Shown here: in pieces, positions 21,901-33,200 of the stretch | Numbering within the stretch: the stretch's first letter is position 1 | How the letters are laid out: each line of letters opens with the position of its first letter | Origin: Bagarius yarrelli | Lineage: Eukaryota > Chordata > Actinopteri > Siluriformes > Sisoridae | Assembly: GCA_005784505.1 (NCBI GenBank) | Contig: VCAZ01000046.1 | Location: 2,732,001 to 2,796,000 of the forward strand | DNA: 64,000 nucleotides | Direction: 5' to 3' | Made by a program: the position numbers and the translations under genes | The notes under the pieces: generated by a model | Seen by the model: the letters and a program-made list of their open reading frames with translations, nothing else | Database searches by the model: none | What the model was told of the DNA's origin: nothing

Positions 21901-22253
21901 TACTATTATATATTTGTTTTTATTAGGCTGAAGCAATCCACATTAACCCCCTTTACATGTGAACAGCAACTCTCAGTTGTCTTCTCCTTTTTACTTCCTG
22001 TTTCAAAGCCTCCCAATGCCATTGTCTTGCATATGGGCATGTAAAAGTCATGGATATGGTGAGTATTTATCAAATTAAGCCGAATCTTAATAAACGTGCA
22101 ATCAGTCAGTGTGTTAATTTTCAGTTGTTTTTATCTGTACAGGTCAAAGCAGGACTGGGCTTGAATGTCATTGGTGTCCTTACAGTGCTTTTAGCACAGT
22201 ACTGGGGAAGACCAAGTTTTGCTCTGGATAAAGTATCCCGACTGGGCGCCTAG
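15972..22253 (+). CDS. slc13a1: SLC13A1, sodium/sulfate cotransporter NaS1 (frame-disrupted)
   Basis: NaS1 brings sulfate into renal and intestinal cells with sodium (DASS family). Fifteen exons: 15972-16076, 17417-17545, 17673-17810, 18037-18227, 18328-18367, 18475-18535, 18639-18799, 18905-19024, 19238-19336, 19611-19712, 20003-20096, 20231-20318, 21659-21816, 21927-22058, 22143-22253; about 576 codons (human 595). Seen: first membrane segment (LLLLPLPLL), TEALPLSVTALLPALLFP, the substrate/Na+ motif LSNTSTVAMVMP, IGGLTTLPGTSSNLIFAEY, and SNPATITIFLPIL. Exons 1, 2, 4-10 and 15 are clean. Exon 3 has one extra T after YFKDFH. Exon 11 starts one base short; exon 12 loses frame several times; exon 13 has a garbled membrane segment; exon 14 has a TGA at 21960 and is 6 bases short. 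All splice sites remain canonical. Either a young pseudogene or local consensus errors. Start chosen at the first of two adjacent ATGs; the second (15975) has A at -3. Confidence 0.88.
16077..17416. other. SLC13A1 intron 1
   Basis: AT-rich. About 16630-16800 keeps traces of the Tc1/mariner-like family ('catcagtgcctgacctca', 'aaatgagcaaatcccta'). Nothing else recognised. Confidence 0.45.
20319..21658. other. SLC13A1 intron 12
   Basis: AT-rich and the longest intron in the 3' half of the gene. No exon or clear mobile element recognised. Confidence 0.5.
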
Positions 22254-22496
22254 TTAGGCTTGACAAACGCAACAGGGTTTTAATCTGATGCAGTTTATTT
22301 TAGTGTCTAATGTAAATAAGCAGAGAGTATCTTGTATCTTAGTTAAAACCTTATTTGTCCGGTTATGTGGGTGGAAAATGTACAAAAAAAGCACTTCAAA
22401 AGTGGCAAATGTATCCAGGTTTTGTAACAAAGTTTCATAAGTACACTGGAGATGCTTGTGTAAATGATCTGAATGGGTGTTGTATAGCTATTTTAT

Positions 22497-22502
22497 AATA
22501 AA
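22497..22502 (+). terminator. SLC13A1 polyadenylation signal
   Basis: AATAAA at the start of an A-run, about 245 bases after the stop codon. Confidence 0.5.
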
Positions 22503-24140
22503 AAAAACATAATAACTATTCTAAAAGTGCACCATTATTTTTTATAGGATCGTTTTATACATTTAATCTCATATCAGGAAGTGAAATAGAATTGTATACA
22601 CGAAGGATATAAAGTACACCTTAAATCAAAAGAAATGTTTAAAATCAAGAAAATAAAAAGGGAAAGATTTAAAACCAGGAATTTGGGGTAGAACCGAAAC
22701 ATCTAGACAAGCTAACGCCCAGTATCTTAAAATTCTGTAGTCTGAACAATTATTTGCAATGTTGAAAAAAACAACAATATTTAGTTTAACTAGTCCAACT
22801 AGCCTTATACAAAATAAACTGAAATTATTTTCATTAATTGGATTGGCTTGTTACCTTCATATACAGAACAATGTCAGAATTTTCAATTTCAGACTTCATC
22901 TATGTTAAATATTATATTCGTTTTACATCAGTGAAGTAATTAGACCTCGTTCTACACACACAACTGCAGAACTTTGCAGGATTTATTTATTTTATTATCT
23001 TTTTCAAGCTTTTTTTCATATCCACACATTTTGGTTTGCAGTGTTTTCACTAAATCGGTTTTTACTAATGAGATATTTTTCAAATGACAATTACACATAC
23101 AAATGACTAAAGATGTGTAAAATCAAGCTACTTAAGAAAATTCCTCAATTTGAAACGAAATCTAAAATAAGGGAAAAACCTAATAGAAGCAAATAACTTC
23201 CTTTTGTTTTTTTACGACAATCTCTCCTGCTTATCCACGATTTTGGGTGGTACATGCAGGAGACTGAACTGTGTGGGAGGCTGAAAAGCACATCAGCAAA
23301 CAAGACTTCTGGCTAACAGCCTCCGAGACAATTAATGCTAATAAACAGCATTTTCCTGTTCGAAGTGCTTGCTATCCACAATCGTGTGTTATATGTGGAG
23401 ATGTTTCTGTTTTCATATCAAATCATTTTCTTTTTATGTCAATGGGTTTATATTCAGTTTACCTTTTATGTCATTTTCTCATTAGAGTGTCTGGTGCTGT
23501 ACACCGTGTTGTACAAACCACAACCACAGTGTTTGGCTTATTAGTGCAAGTGAGCTGTAACATGTATTATAGTGTAGAGGTGATTAATAGTCAAATATGC
23601 ATGTGACTGACTACACTGAGAAAAAAAATGTTATCCTGGGAAAATGCATGGCTAAATTTAAGTTATTATACCAAGCAATCTGTAGATTGTCACATTGTTT
23701 ATACGTGTAGGCTAGACTTTAAAAACTAAAAACTAGACTTTAAATGCAAAACTTAATTAAAACTTAAACTAATGTTCAATATTTTATATAATTTCAATCA
23801 TGTGACAGACACCATATCCAAAGAAACATTTAAAAGTGCTTGAGATCGCAGTTTTAAGCACGTGTGGACTCAAATGAATCTAATCGAACTTGGAACACAC
23901 AGCAATGTGTGGCTTGCCTCAGCGTGGAGATGCTAGGTCGGCTCTCTAGAGAGCGATAATGAGAGTTAATGATTAGCTGCAAAGGCCCTGCAGTTCAGGC
24001 CTTGGTATTCTTCAGAGGAAGAGCTAGAGCGATGAGTGTCGGCCAGGCAGATTGAGAAGCCACGCCGCAGTCCCAGAGGAGGAGAAGCTGCGGAGTTGAA
24101 ACAAGGCTGTGCCTAAAAAATAGAGCTAGACTGCTGGCCG
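22503..24140. other. SLC13A1-CADPS2 intergenic, first part
   Basis: AT-rich to about 23900, without coding signal. From about 23930 composition becomes more GC-rich and merges into the LINE below; 23990-24130 was not recognised. Confidence 0.45.
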
Positions 24141-24149
24141 AGCCAAGGG

Positions 24150-25880
24150 ACTCCTTCCCACGCACAGGTAAGCTGGACGAGTGATTCGTTATTGATATCA
24201 GTTTCCACTTTACGTGATGACACACAGTTATACGTCTCCATAAGCGCATGATGCGAGAGCCAGTTTAATAAAATTGAGCATTGTGTGGAAGGAAGTAAGG
24301 ATTGGGGATGGGGAGTATGCAATTTCCTCTTGCCTTAACGCTAACAAGACGGAGGTTCTGGTTCTAGAAACCACAGGTAGCTAAAAGTAAGCTTCTCCTG
24401 ATCACAACCTTAACCATAGGACAGTTCTTTCTGTTTCACCGAGTGCTGAGTGCACAGTAAAAGATCTGGGTGTGATTTTAGACTCCAATCTATCATTCGA
24501 GGCCCATGTCGGACAATATTACCAGGATAGCATTCTAATCATCTTAGAAATATCGCTTTAAAATACGAAATATCTTGCGCATTCACTGATGCTGAAAAAA
24601 TTTAGCTTCATGCGCTTTATCACATCCAGGCTGGATTACTGTAACGCGTTACTGGTTCTGGATGTCACTTGGTGGCATTAACAAACTTCAGTTAGTCCTC
24701 AGTCCTACTAAAACTAAAAAGATCACAGCACCACATACGCCGAGTCCCTATCCCCAAACTGCAATGGCTCCCAGTGGGACACCGCATCGATTTTAAATAA
24801 AATACATACTGTTAACTTATAAACTCTAAATGGTCCGCACCGCAATGAGTACTTAAGCGAACTATAGTGCTTTACGTTCCGTCCGCCTACTTCGATCAAA
24901 GGATGCAGGCATGGACTGTCAGTTTACCGTGCATTATAAAAACTACAAGCAGGGGGCAGAGCCTTTCTTACAGAGCCACAATGCTATGAAATAGACCTCC
25001 CATGTATGTTCGGGAATCAGAACAGTCTCAGTGTTTAAGTCCAGGTTAAAAACGTACTTATTTAATCAAGCATTTTGTATTTGATTTCCCATTTAGCATT
25101 AAGGAGCAGATCTGGGGGACTCATGGCGTGTTGAGTATTATGGTGATCTGGTATGTTAGATTGCTGTTTCCCCTCTCTTATTGATCACGGTGTTGATGAT
25201 CGAGAGCGGCTGGTTGCCTTAAACATATCAGGGAGACCTCATGGTCTGTGTTTCCCTCTGGTTCCTTGAGTTATGCTGACATGTTGTCTTGCCGGAGTCC
25301 ATCCTTGCAATCTACATTATCACTTAATCCATCCCAAAACGTGTGATTCCATGTCCTTAACGGTTTTCCTTCTTTTTGCCTTCCTTTCCCTCTCCCTCCC
25401 TCTTCTCTTCTTTCTCTCTCTCACTGTTGAGTTACTACGCCACACGGGAAGCTGACGGTGTCCAGACCCACTCCTAACCCGGTCTGTGGACCTTCCCTGT
25501 GACCTGCCCAGCGGATGATGCATCACCAGGGTGACCTTAGTACGACCCACTTCGCCCAGATAAAGACGTTTCCAGCTGCTCTTTAAGACTAATGATTTAA
25601 GTTGTTCACCACACACACCACAAATGTAACCTCATAATCCTGCTACCTGTTTTTCACCAAAATGAGGAGGGTTCTCTGTTGAGTCTGGTTCTCTCAAGGT
25701 TTTCTTCATAAGTTCCATTTCAGGGAGTTTTCCTTGCCACCGTCGCCCCGGCTGCCTCATAGGGACAAAACTGATTCTGTTGTCATTCTGTCTCATAATT
25801 TCTTCAATTGTGTAAAAAGCTGCTTGTACAATCACCATGTAAAAAGCGCTATGCAAAAAAACTGAATTGAATGAATTGAT
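24150..25880 (+). mobile_element. L2/Rex1-type LINE, decayed 3' half
   Basis: Across shifted frames one reads the end of a reverse transcriptase. The catalytic box is degenerate DDTQLYVS near 24220, followed by LNANKTEVLVLETTG, DLGVILDSNLSFEAHV, TSRLDYCNALL, LQWLPVGHRIDFK and YRATMLW. Then comes a long CT-rich 3' UTR with 'gggagttttccttgccaccgtcgcccc', and a tail of gaattgaatgaattga. Many frameshifts and stops show it is dead. Confidence 0.75.
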
Positions 25881-25929
25881 ACTTTAAGGCAAGCAAACAC
25901 CTGAAAACTGGGTCTTCTCTACTTTTCAG

Positions 25930-26604
25930 GCCTCCACACTCCAGTGGCCATGGAGAGGCATGGTGGATTTCATTCGGAATTATCGCTCTCTACCCCTAGA
26001 ATTCTTCGCACATGCTGTGTTCTGGAGGGACTGTGTGCCCCCATGTTTAAACCGATAGAGGTGACCCTAACGACTGTTTACTTTACCCCTAATGCCTGGA
26101 ATTTGCACCAAACGGGGTTAAGGCGCTCCTCCACTACTGGCCTAGGTACATGCCCAAAGTACCCACAGGCTGGGCCCTATATTGCTGCAGTCGCTCTGTC
26201 CTCCCCCCTTATTGGGATGAAGACTAGGAAAGGGGAAACCTACTCTGTCTCTGTCCATGCAAAACAGTGAAGGGATAATCAGTTATTAGTTTTTTTAAGA
26301 GCAGCTAGGAAACGTGGGTGACCGAGAGACCACTCTCATCTATAAGGCCGTGGACTTACCGGCACTAGAAGGGCTCAGTGCGCACTTCACAAGGGGAGTG
26401 GCTGCCTCAAAAACATGGATCCTGAAGAACAGTGGGTCCTGGTCATGCCTCGTACACGGGGCATTGAACACACATGATGTGGTATGTATCACTGTCCTAG
26501 CAATGATCAGTTCAGAGACCCACCACGCCAGTCAAGATAAGGTAAGTATTGTGGTCTACCAGCCTGGAAGGGGTCAGGTAACGCGCCTTCGCTTTGGAGC
26601 CTGA
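25930..26604 (+). other. Unrecognised GC-richer stretch with two ORFs
   Basis: Two plus-strand frames, 25944-26270 (108 codons) and 26314-26604 (96 codons), lie just after the LINE tail. The second contains GLSAHFTRGVAASKTW, VHGALNTHDVVC and SIVVYQPGRGQVTRLRFG, which read like real protein rather than chance. There are no matching introns, no neighbours of known function, and I cannot name a family. The most likely source is a piece of a retroelement or an old retrocopy. Confidence 0.35.
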
Positions 26605-27029
26605 TTTAATGTAGCTGGGTGATCACTTTTGTACTTCTTCTTCGACAATGTCGTCCCACCCATGACGTGCCATGCTTAAGACGGCTCGCTTTCCAATTGG
26701 TGTGATTCCACACATGCTTTAAGGTCACACAGGAAGCATTCCCATAACACTTTTGTTGTAGGTCTGATGGAGCTTGTGTTGCAGTTCAAGGTGTGATAAG
26801 TGCTTTTCTAATTTTTTAATACTTTTAAAAAGCCATATGGAATGTTATTTGGGCAAATATTATATCACTGTATATTATTATTATTATTATTCTCGAGTGC
26901 AATCTTTTTAATTAAGCATGCTTAGGCTATAATGAAAGTTTTAAGCCTAAAGACGTGTTGTAATAGTGTGTTTCTGTTGTGCGTGGTTCTTCTCACGTGC
27001 TGCAGTGTTACAGGTTTCCTACCTGTCTC

Positions 27030-27202
27030 CCTGAACAGCCGCGTGCCCGCACACACACACACACATAGCCCCGCCCACTGAGCCGAGCTCACACGTTACC
27101 GCAGTGCTGCTATCAAGTCGACTCGCGTCTGAACGACAGACGGAATCTAAAGACGCTCGCGCAGTTTTTCCCTGTGAGTTGGTTAAAAGCCAGGTGTCGA
27201 CC
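27030..27202 (+). promoter_or_regulatory. CADPS2 GC-rich promoter/leader
   Basis: A (CA)n run (about 27050-27065) is followed by a GC box (GCCCCGCCCAC, 27068-27078) and CpG-rich sequence up to the ATG. This is the only CpG-dense block near the gene. There is no TATA box at a convincing distance. The start codon context is ACCATGC. Confidence 0.45.
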
Positions 27203-30200
27203 ATGCTGGACCCGTCCTCCAGTGAAGAATCCGAGGCCGAACTTCCACCTGAGGACGAAACGGCGGTCAAAACTCTGGGTGAAAAACTCCCGGAAAAAAT
27301 TCCCAAGTCAGAAAAAAACGAAAAGACCTCCGGAGGTGTAAAAACACAGCAGAGCAAAAAACCAGTTCCTCCTTCTCCAGAAGACGAGAAGAAAAACGAG
27401 CAGGAAAGAGTTCAGAGAGAAGAAGCGGAAAGGAAAACCAAACTACAGGTTTATGTGTTTGTATTGAGGTGCATAGCGTATCCGTTCAATGCCAAGCAGC
27501 CGACAGACATGGCACGGAGACAGCAGAAGGTGAGTGTGTGTGTGTGTGTGTGTGTGTGTTTAAAGCAAGTGACAATAAACACCTGTTACACTCGCGGGCG
27601 CGCATTTTCCCACACTGCCTCTCTTTTCAACTCCTGTTTAAAACAACAGCATCGCGTCTCCAGGCATGGAGCAGCTTAGCAGGGACTAATTTATCCTAAA
27701 ATCAGCTTCAACTATTCTTTTCGACCCCGAACTAATTACCTTCTGAGATTTTACAGATTTGAGAGAAGCATCTCATATATATATATATATTATATAGCGC
27801 TATATAATATCATTTCGATATCGGGCTTGCACCATGGCCAAAAGTATTAGGACACCTGGTCATCACACCGATAAGTGACTTTAAACATCCTAATTAAAAT
27901 GACTCCTCGAATAATCTTTCTGAAAATGCTTTCCACTCACATGTGAAACATGGCTGTTGTAAATTTTCCCTTAACTAACAATAGATTTAGTGAGCTTAGC
28001 CATCATTGTTGGCTGATTAGGTCTAGGGTTATCGGTGTACCGGGTATTCATTTGGGTGATCTGTAAGAACTTGAGCTCTTCCTTACCAACCCTAACACCA
28101 TGTCTTTATGGAGAACAGGGCACAGAGGCAATTGTCACAACCAAACAGTGGTTGGGTCATTAAATTTAACCAAGAGAAGTGGTGGCTTAGTGGTAAGTGT
28201 TGGACTGATACCAGAAGACTGGGGTTCGGATTCCCACACGCCACCAATATCCTAACTGGGTCCTTGACAAGGCCTCACCCCTAATTGCTCATTGATATAT
28301 GATTAAGTAAGTTGCTGTGATAAGGCGTCTGCCAAATGCTGTAAATGTAAAGAGAAATAAAAATGCTAAAGTTTTTAGAGACGTTGTTAAACAACTGTGT
28401 GCTTTGGAATATTGTGGCTGTAGTTTAAGAAGGTGCTGGTAAAGTGTCTAGTATAAAGTGTGCACACTAAAGGTGTAAAAGATGCGTGTGTTAGTGTACC
28501 ATCCAGCCTTTATACTAAGAGAATATATACTAACAGAGTAATAAAAGAGACAGACGATGTACAACTTATTGTTTAGACTCGGTTATGATTCTGACGACAA
28601 AAAAAGACTGACACACTTTGCATTTCAGCGTAGTGCTGTGTATGAACAACAATGTATAGACATGTATCACTGTATAGACAGACATTTGTTTTAATGCATG
28701 GCAGGGTATTAACCACATTTTCTACTGATTGAGAGAGGAACTACTGCAGTAGATTGACTTAGACTGCCCCATTTTACTGCCATAATGAATGAATATTCTA
28801 GAAAAATTCCGCACGGGTATTAATACAGGTTCCCCATAAAATGATGCTGTTTCCAAAGCTGCAAAGTTCTTTAACAACTGAACTGAATGCAAAGGTAAGA
28901 TGCAAACCTAATAATTTTCCTTACCTACCTAGTTATTCTATTCACTCAATATGTATTAAATATAGATCTCTTATCTGTTATTAAACGAATGCATGTCTGT
29001 CTGTACACCTCAACACTAATAAAGAAATCAAATCACAATGTAAGGATGGGATTCATTTACATGTTAATGTTATTTCTTAAGCAATAGGCAGCATATAAGA
29101 TCGACTGTAAACAATTAGAAACATTATTAGATGATGCCCTCTAGCATTGGGGGAATGTGGTCTACTGGTGCATTTTAAACATGTGACAAACCGCCATGCA
29201 GCACAGAGCACGCTCTTTGACAAATAGTGTGGCTGGTTTAATAACTATTTCCACTGATCTTGTGTTTGCATTTGCTTCAGTTAATTGTCAAATACTGTGT
29301 TCTGTAATTAAAAGGACGGGTGGCATCCTTCCGCACATTTCTTTAAGTGAAATGTCATATTACAACAAAAATAAACCCTAGTATTTGGTATGAACTGGTA
29401 AACTGCACTGCATTTTTTTAGCAACAGCAACGATACACTTTATTTAAAACCAAAATAAAGTTCAGTTATATGTATAGGGTTTTAGAGCCTCCTCATATCA
29501 TCTTCAGTACTATTTCTTTCCCAGTTTGCTCATTAAAGATAAATTTAGACATGTGTATGTGTGTATATATATATATCTTTTATGCTCTGTGAAAATATTC
29601 TATGCACCATGCAAATAAAAGTATATCAAATCAGAATCCCTACCATTATGGCTGCTTATATTTTCCCCCTGCTTTTAGAGCTAGGTTTTTTTTTCGTCCT
29701 TCCAGTTTTTCTGTTCAAATTAAGGTTTTGTCAGTATTTTTTGCAAAACAAAGTTCAAAAATGCCACACCATGACAGCAAAGTAGTTTGATTACACTGTC
29801 TAATTAGCATACTGCAAACACAACAAAGTGATGCATAATGTTGCGTAGATATCTAGGGTATTAAAGTGCATATATCGGCTTCGTAAGCAGAGCATATAAA
29901 CCAATATTGACTGAAAAGCGTCTAATTGCATGCACATGCTAGCCTCCCAGAAATACACCTTGACCTTCAGAAAAAATAAAATATTCATAGAGGTTTTACG
30001 GTTATAAAGCAGTTTCTGTTCTGCGTTACCTACATGAGCTGTCTACTTTGAGATAATTATTGTGTTAGTCTTTTACAGTGAAATGTTAACTGTTAAACTA
30101 TTGTATAAACACATTGAAATTAAGTGTTTGTTTTAAGTATATGTTACTAAATAAAAATAGGTCGCTATGAATATGAAATTATTATCAAAGCGTCGCTAAG

Positions 30201-33200
30201 GCCCATAAGATATTTGGCATGCTAAATATCTGGACCTGTCGGCGATTCGTAATTCAGCAGTGTGAAATAAATTCTGTCCGAAAAACACATCGCCGATGAC
30301 TTACAGCCAAAGAGTGAGCAATATACAGAGCAGCAGGAGGACTTATAGACCACAATATCAGCAGGTATGGCTTTGGTTCCCATCTTTTTTTTTTTTTTAC
30401 TCTTTTTCCCCCATCTCTTTTTTGCCCTTTCGCACAAATTAGCGTGCAGACCATTTGTATTATACAGGCTACCATTTTAATAACCTCTCCAGTCTCTTGA
30501 TCTTAACCTCAGATCTTGTGTTATTTCCTTATCACTTTTTGCATAAATTTGATTGTGAAACAGTTTACGAAGCCGAGTTGTTGGCGATTCATCCTATTGT
30601 AAAGTCATGCAGTGTGTAACCTCCTGCCGGCGAGCGATCGTGCATGTAAACACGGCTGCAACTGCATGTTACCCCAGATACTCATCCAGTGTGAAAACAA
30701 AGGTTATCTGATGACATTGAAAATCGGGCATTGTGAAGTCGGCATTAGTAACTACTTTGTGGACAGGGTTTTTGTTAAGATCTTGTAAGCATTGGGCACA
30801 AAGCATGTGTAAAATCGCAGTCTATTGCAGCAAAGATGTTTAGAATACCATATGTTTAGAGCAATTAGTCCAGCTCCTTCAGAGTTCTTAATAAAAACCT
30901 ATCAGAGACCTTAGAAGAAGTCATGAACTAGGAAACCTGTAGCTGTAAGAAAGCACGGCTACACACTGCATCATCCTGCTGCTCTTATTTGCAAACTTAT
31001 GAATGAACAAAGGAAAATAATGACTTAAATGGCAGTTTAGTCCTCTACAACCAGCTTGTTTTTTTTATTTATTTGGCATTTGTATTGAAATTCCGTATCT
31101 GCCCTAGTTGCATTTTACATTTCACAAAATACAGAACTTGATAAATTTGGCTAAAGTTTGTGTTAAACACCCAAACAGTTGTCTAAAAATGTTGCTGAGG
31201 AGTACCAAGGTTTGTTATATGGCCAAAATATGCGACTGTCTCATCACATAGCCGGCATATATATGCTGTGTCCTGCTTTTCTTTCTCTGACTGATATTTA
31301 TTATAACCCTTATATATATATAATATATAATATATATATATATATCTATATAATATATATATATATATATATATAAATAGATTAATATAATATATACCAT
31401 ATGTATAACATACACACACACACATAATATATATATATATATAGATATATATATATATATATATATATAGGGTTATCATTATATATATATACTTTTTCAG
31501 CATTCAAATGTCATTTTCTATACAAGCGCAAGTATTATCCGTCTATTATTCATCTGTATTTATCTCACCACATGTTACAGTGCAACCATTGGCCAATGAA
31601 AACATGCAGAATATATATTTAGTATGTAGATTCTATAAAGAATGTGTATCTTTTAACCCTTTCAACAGACTTGTATTGAGGATGCTTTAGATATTATTTT
31701 TTATCCCAGTATATCTGTTTACATAGTGAAGTGTATTTTGTGGAATTGACATATTTTATTAAATTCAATATAATTGAAAATAAATCCAAATTTCTATATT
31801 GTGCTAGCATGACAGGAAGTACGTTTGTTGTTTATATAATGTAAGTGTTCATTAAGAAGAATTAACTTGTTTCTAGACATTCCACTGATTTAAAAATATA
31901 TAAAATCTAGAGAATAGGGTGTTATACTTTATGGTTAACGACAAATTGCCGAGATACTCTTTAAGTCAGTCAGTCAGTCAGTCTGTCATTTTAATAGTAG
32001 GTTTATTTCAACAGTGAGAGACAGAATAACAACAAAAACATCCAAAAAAACCAAATTTCATAAAAGGTCATTTTGAGTGCAATAAGTATTTGGTCTCCTA
32101 TAAATCAGCAAGATTTCTGCTTATACAGGTAAAAAGGCAGGAATTAGGAGCACTCTCTTATGGAGACTGCTCACTGACACATCTGAATACATCTTACGGA
32201 CAGAAAACCGCGTTGACTTTAGGGTTTTAAAATTTTTGTTCAGTTTGGCTCTTTTCTCGTTTGTTAGACTTGCTAGGAAGTACAGACTTCAAGCACAACA
32301 AGTAACAAGCACACATAAATAGTAGAAAGTGTAAAATTGTTATACCTAATGTTTGCACATAGTGCACATAATGCACATTACTTTGAACAATGTACTTGAA
32401 TAGAGTGTCACTTTGCTCTTAAACAAGCTTTAAAACTTCTTGAAATGGATCCCATCAAAACCTTTTTTTGCGTTGACATGGTGACGTAATTGCATCATAA
32501 AAGTCCTGCAGAGTTTTTAGTTGAAGTTTAATGCTGGTAATCTCCTGTGTTACCAAGTCCCAAAGGTTGGATTAGATTTGGGTGGTATTGAAATTGGTAA
32601 GCACAACAATTAATCAACAAATTTGTTATGAATAAAGTCACACAGCACAAATCAATCCAGCAAATAATGATGTAGTTTTAGTGCATATTTTTTGTGTATA
32701 TTGGCAGAGCCTGAGAAATGGATACAATAAAATGTTTTATAGTTTCAATTCCATAAATAATTTAACTTGTCAGGCTTTAAATAAGATCAGTATGGCTGTT
32801 TGGTTAGGTTAAAAAATTTCATTAGGAAAAATTCTGGGGCTATTCAAACCTTGTGCCAAGGTAATGGCCATGGAAGCCCCCAAGCTAAATAAGGATTAAA
32901 GAATGGAAATGCGGATAATATATAGAGATAAAATAAAACAATATTACAGTTGCTGCGTTTGGTATGTACGTAAGAAATTTAATTTGCAGGATATTGAGGA
33001 AATAGTACTTTCAGAAGACTATACAAAAGTTTTAAAATGGAATTGGCCATATGATGGCCAGTCTACAAATAGAAGTGAAGCCCAGTAGGAAGCTTTAGGC
33101 TATACAAGACTGATAGTGCAGCATTTCATTATTTGCATAGTCGAATCATCAGAAAGAAGTTTGCAACCTCATCACAAAAGTTAACATCTGATGTCTGGAC

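Noticed and set aside
25320..25616. 98-codon minus-strand ORF rich in Arg/Lys/Glu
   Set aside because: Antisense of the CT-rich 3' UTR of the L2 LINE.
31179..31503. Tyr/Ile-rich ORFs
   Set aside because: Products of the TA microsatellite.
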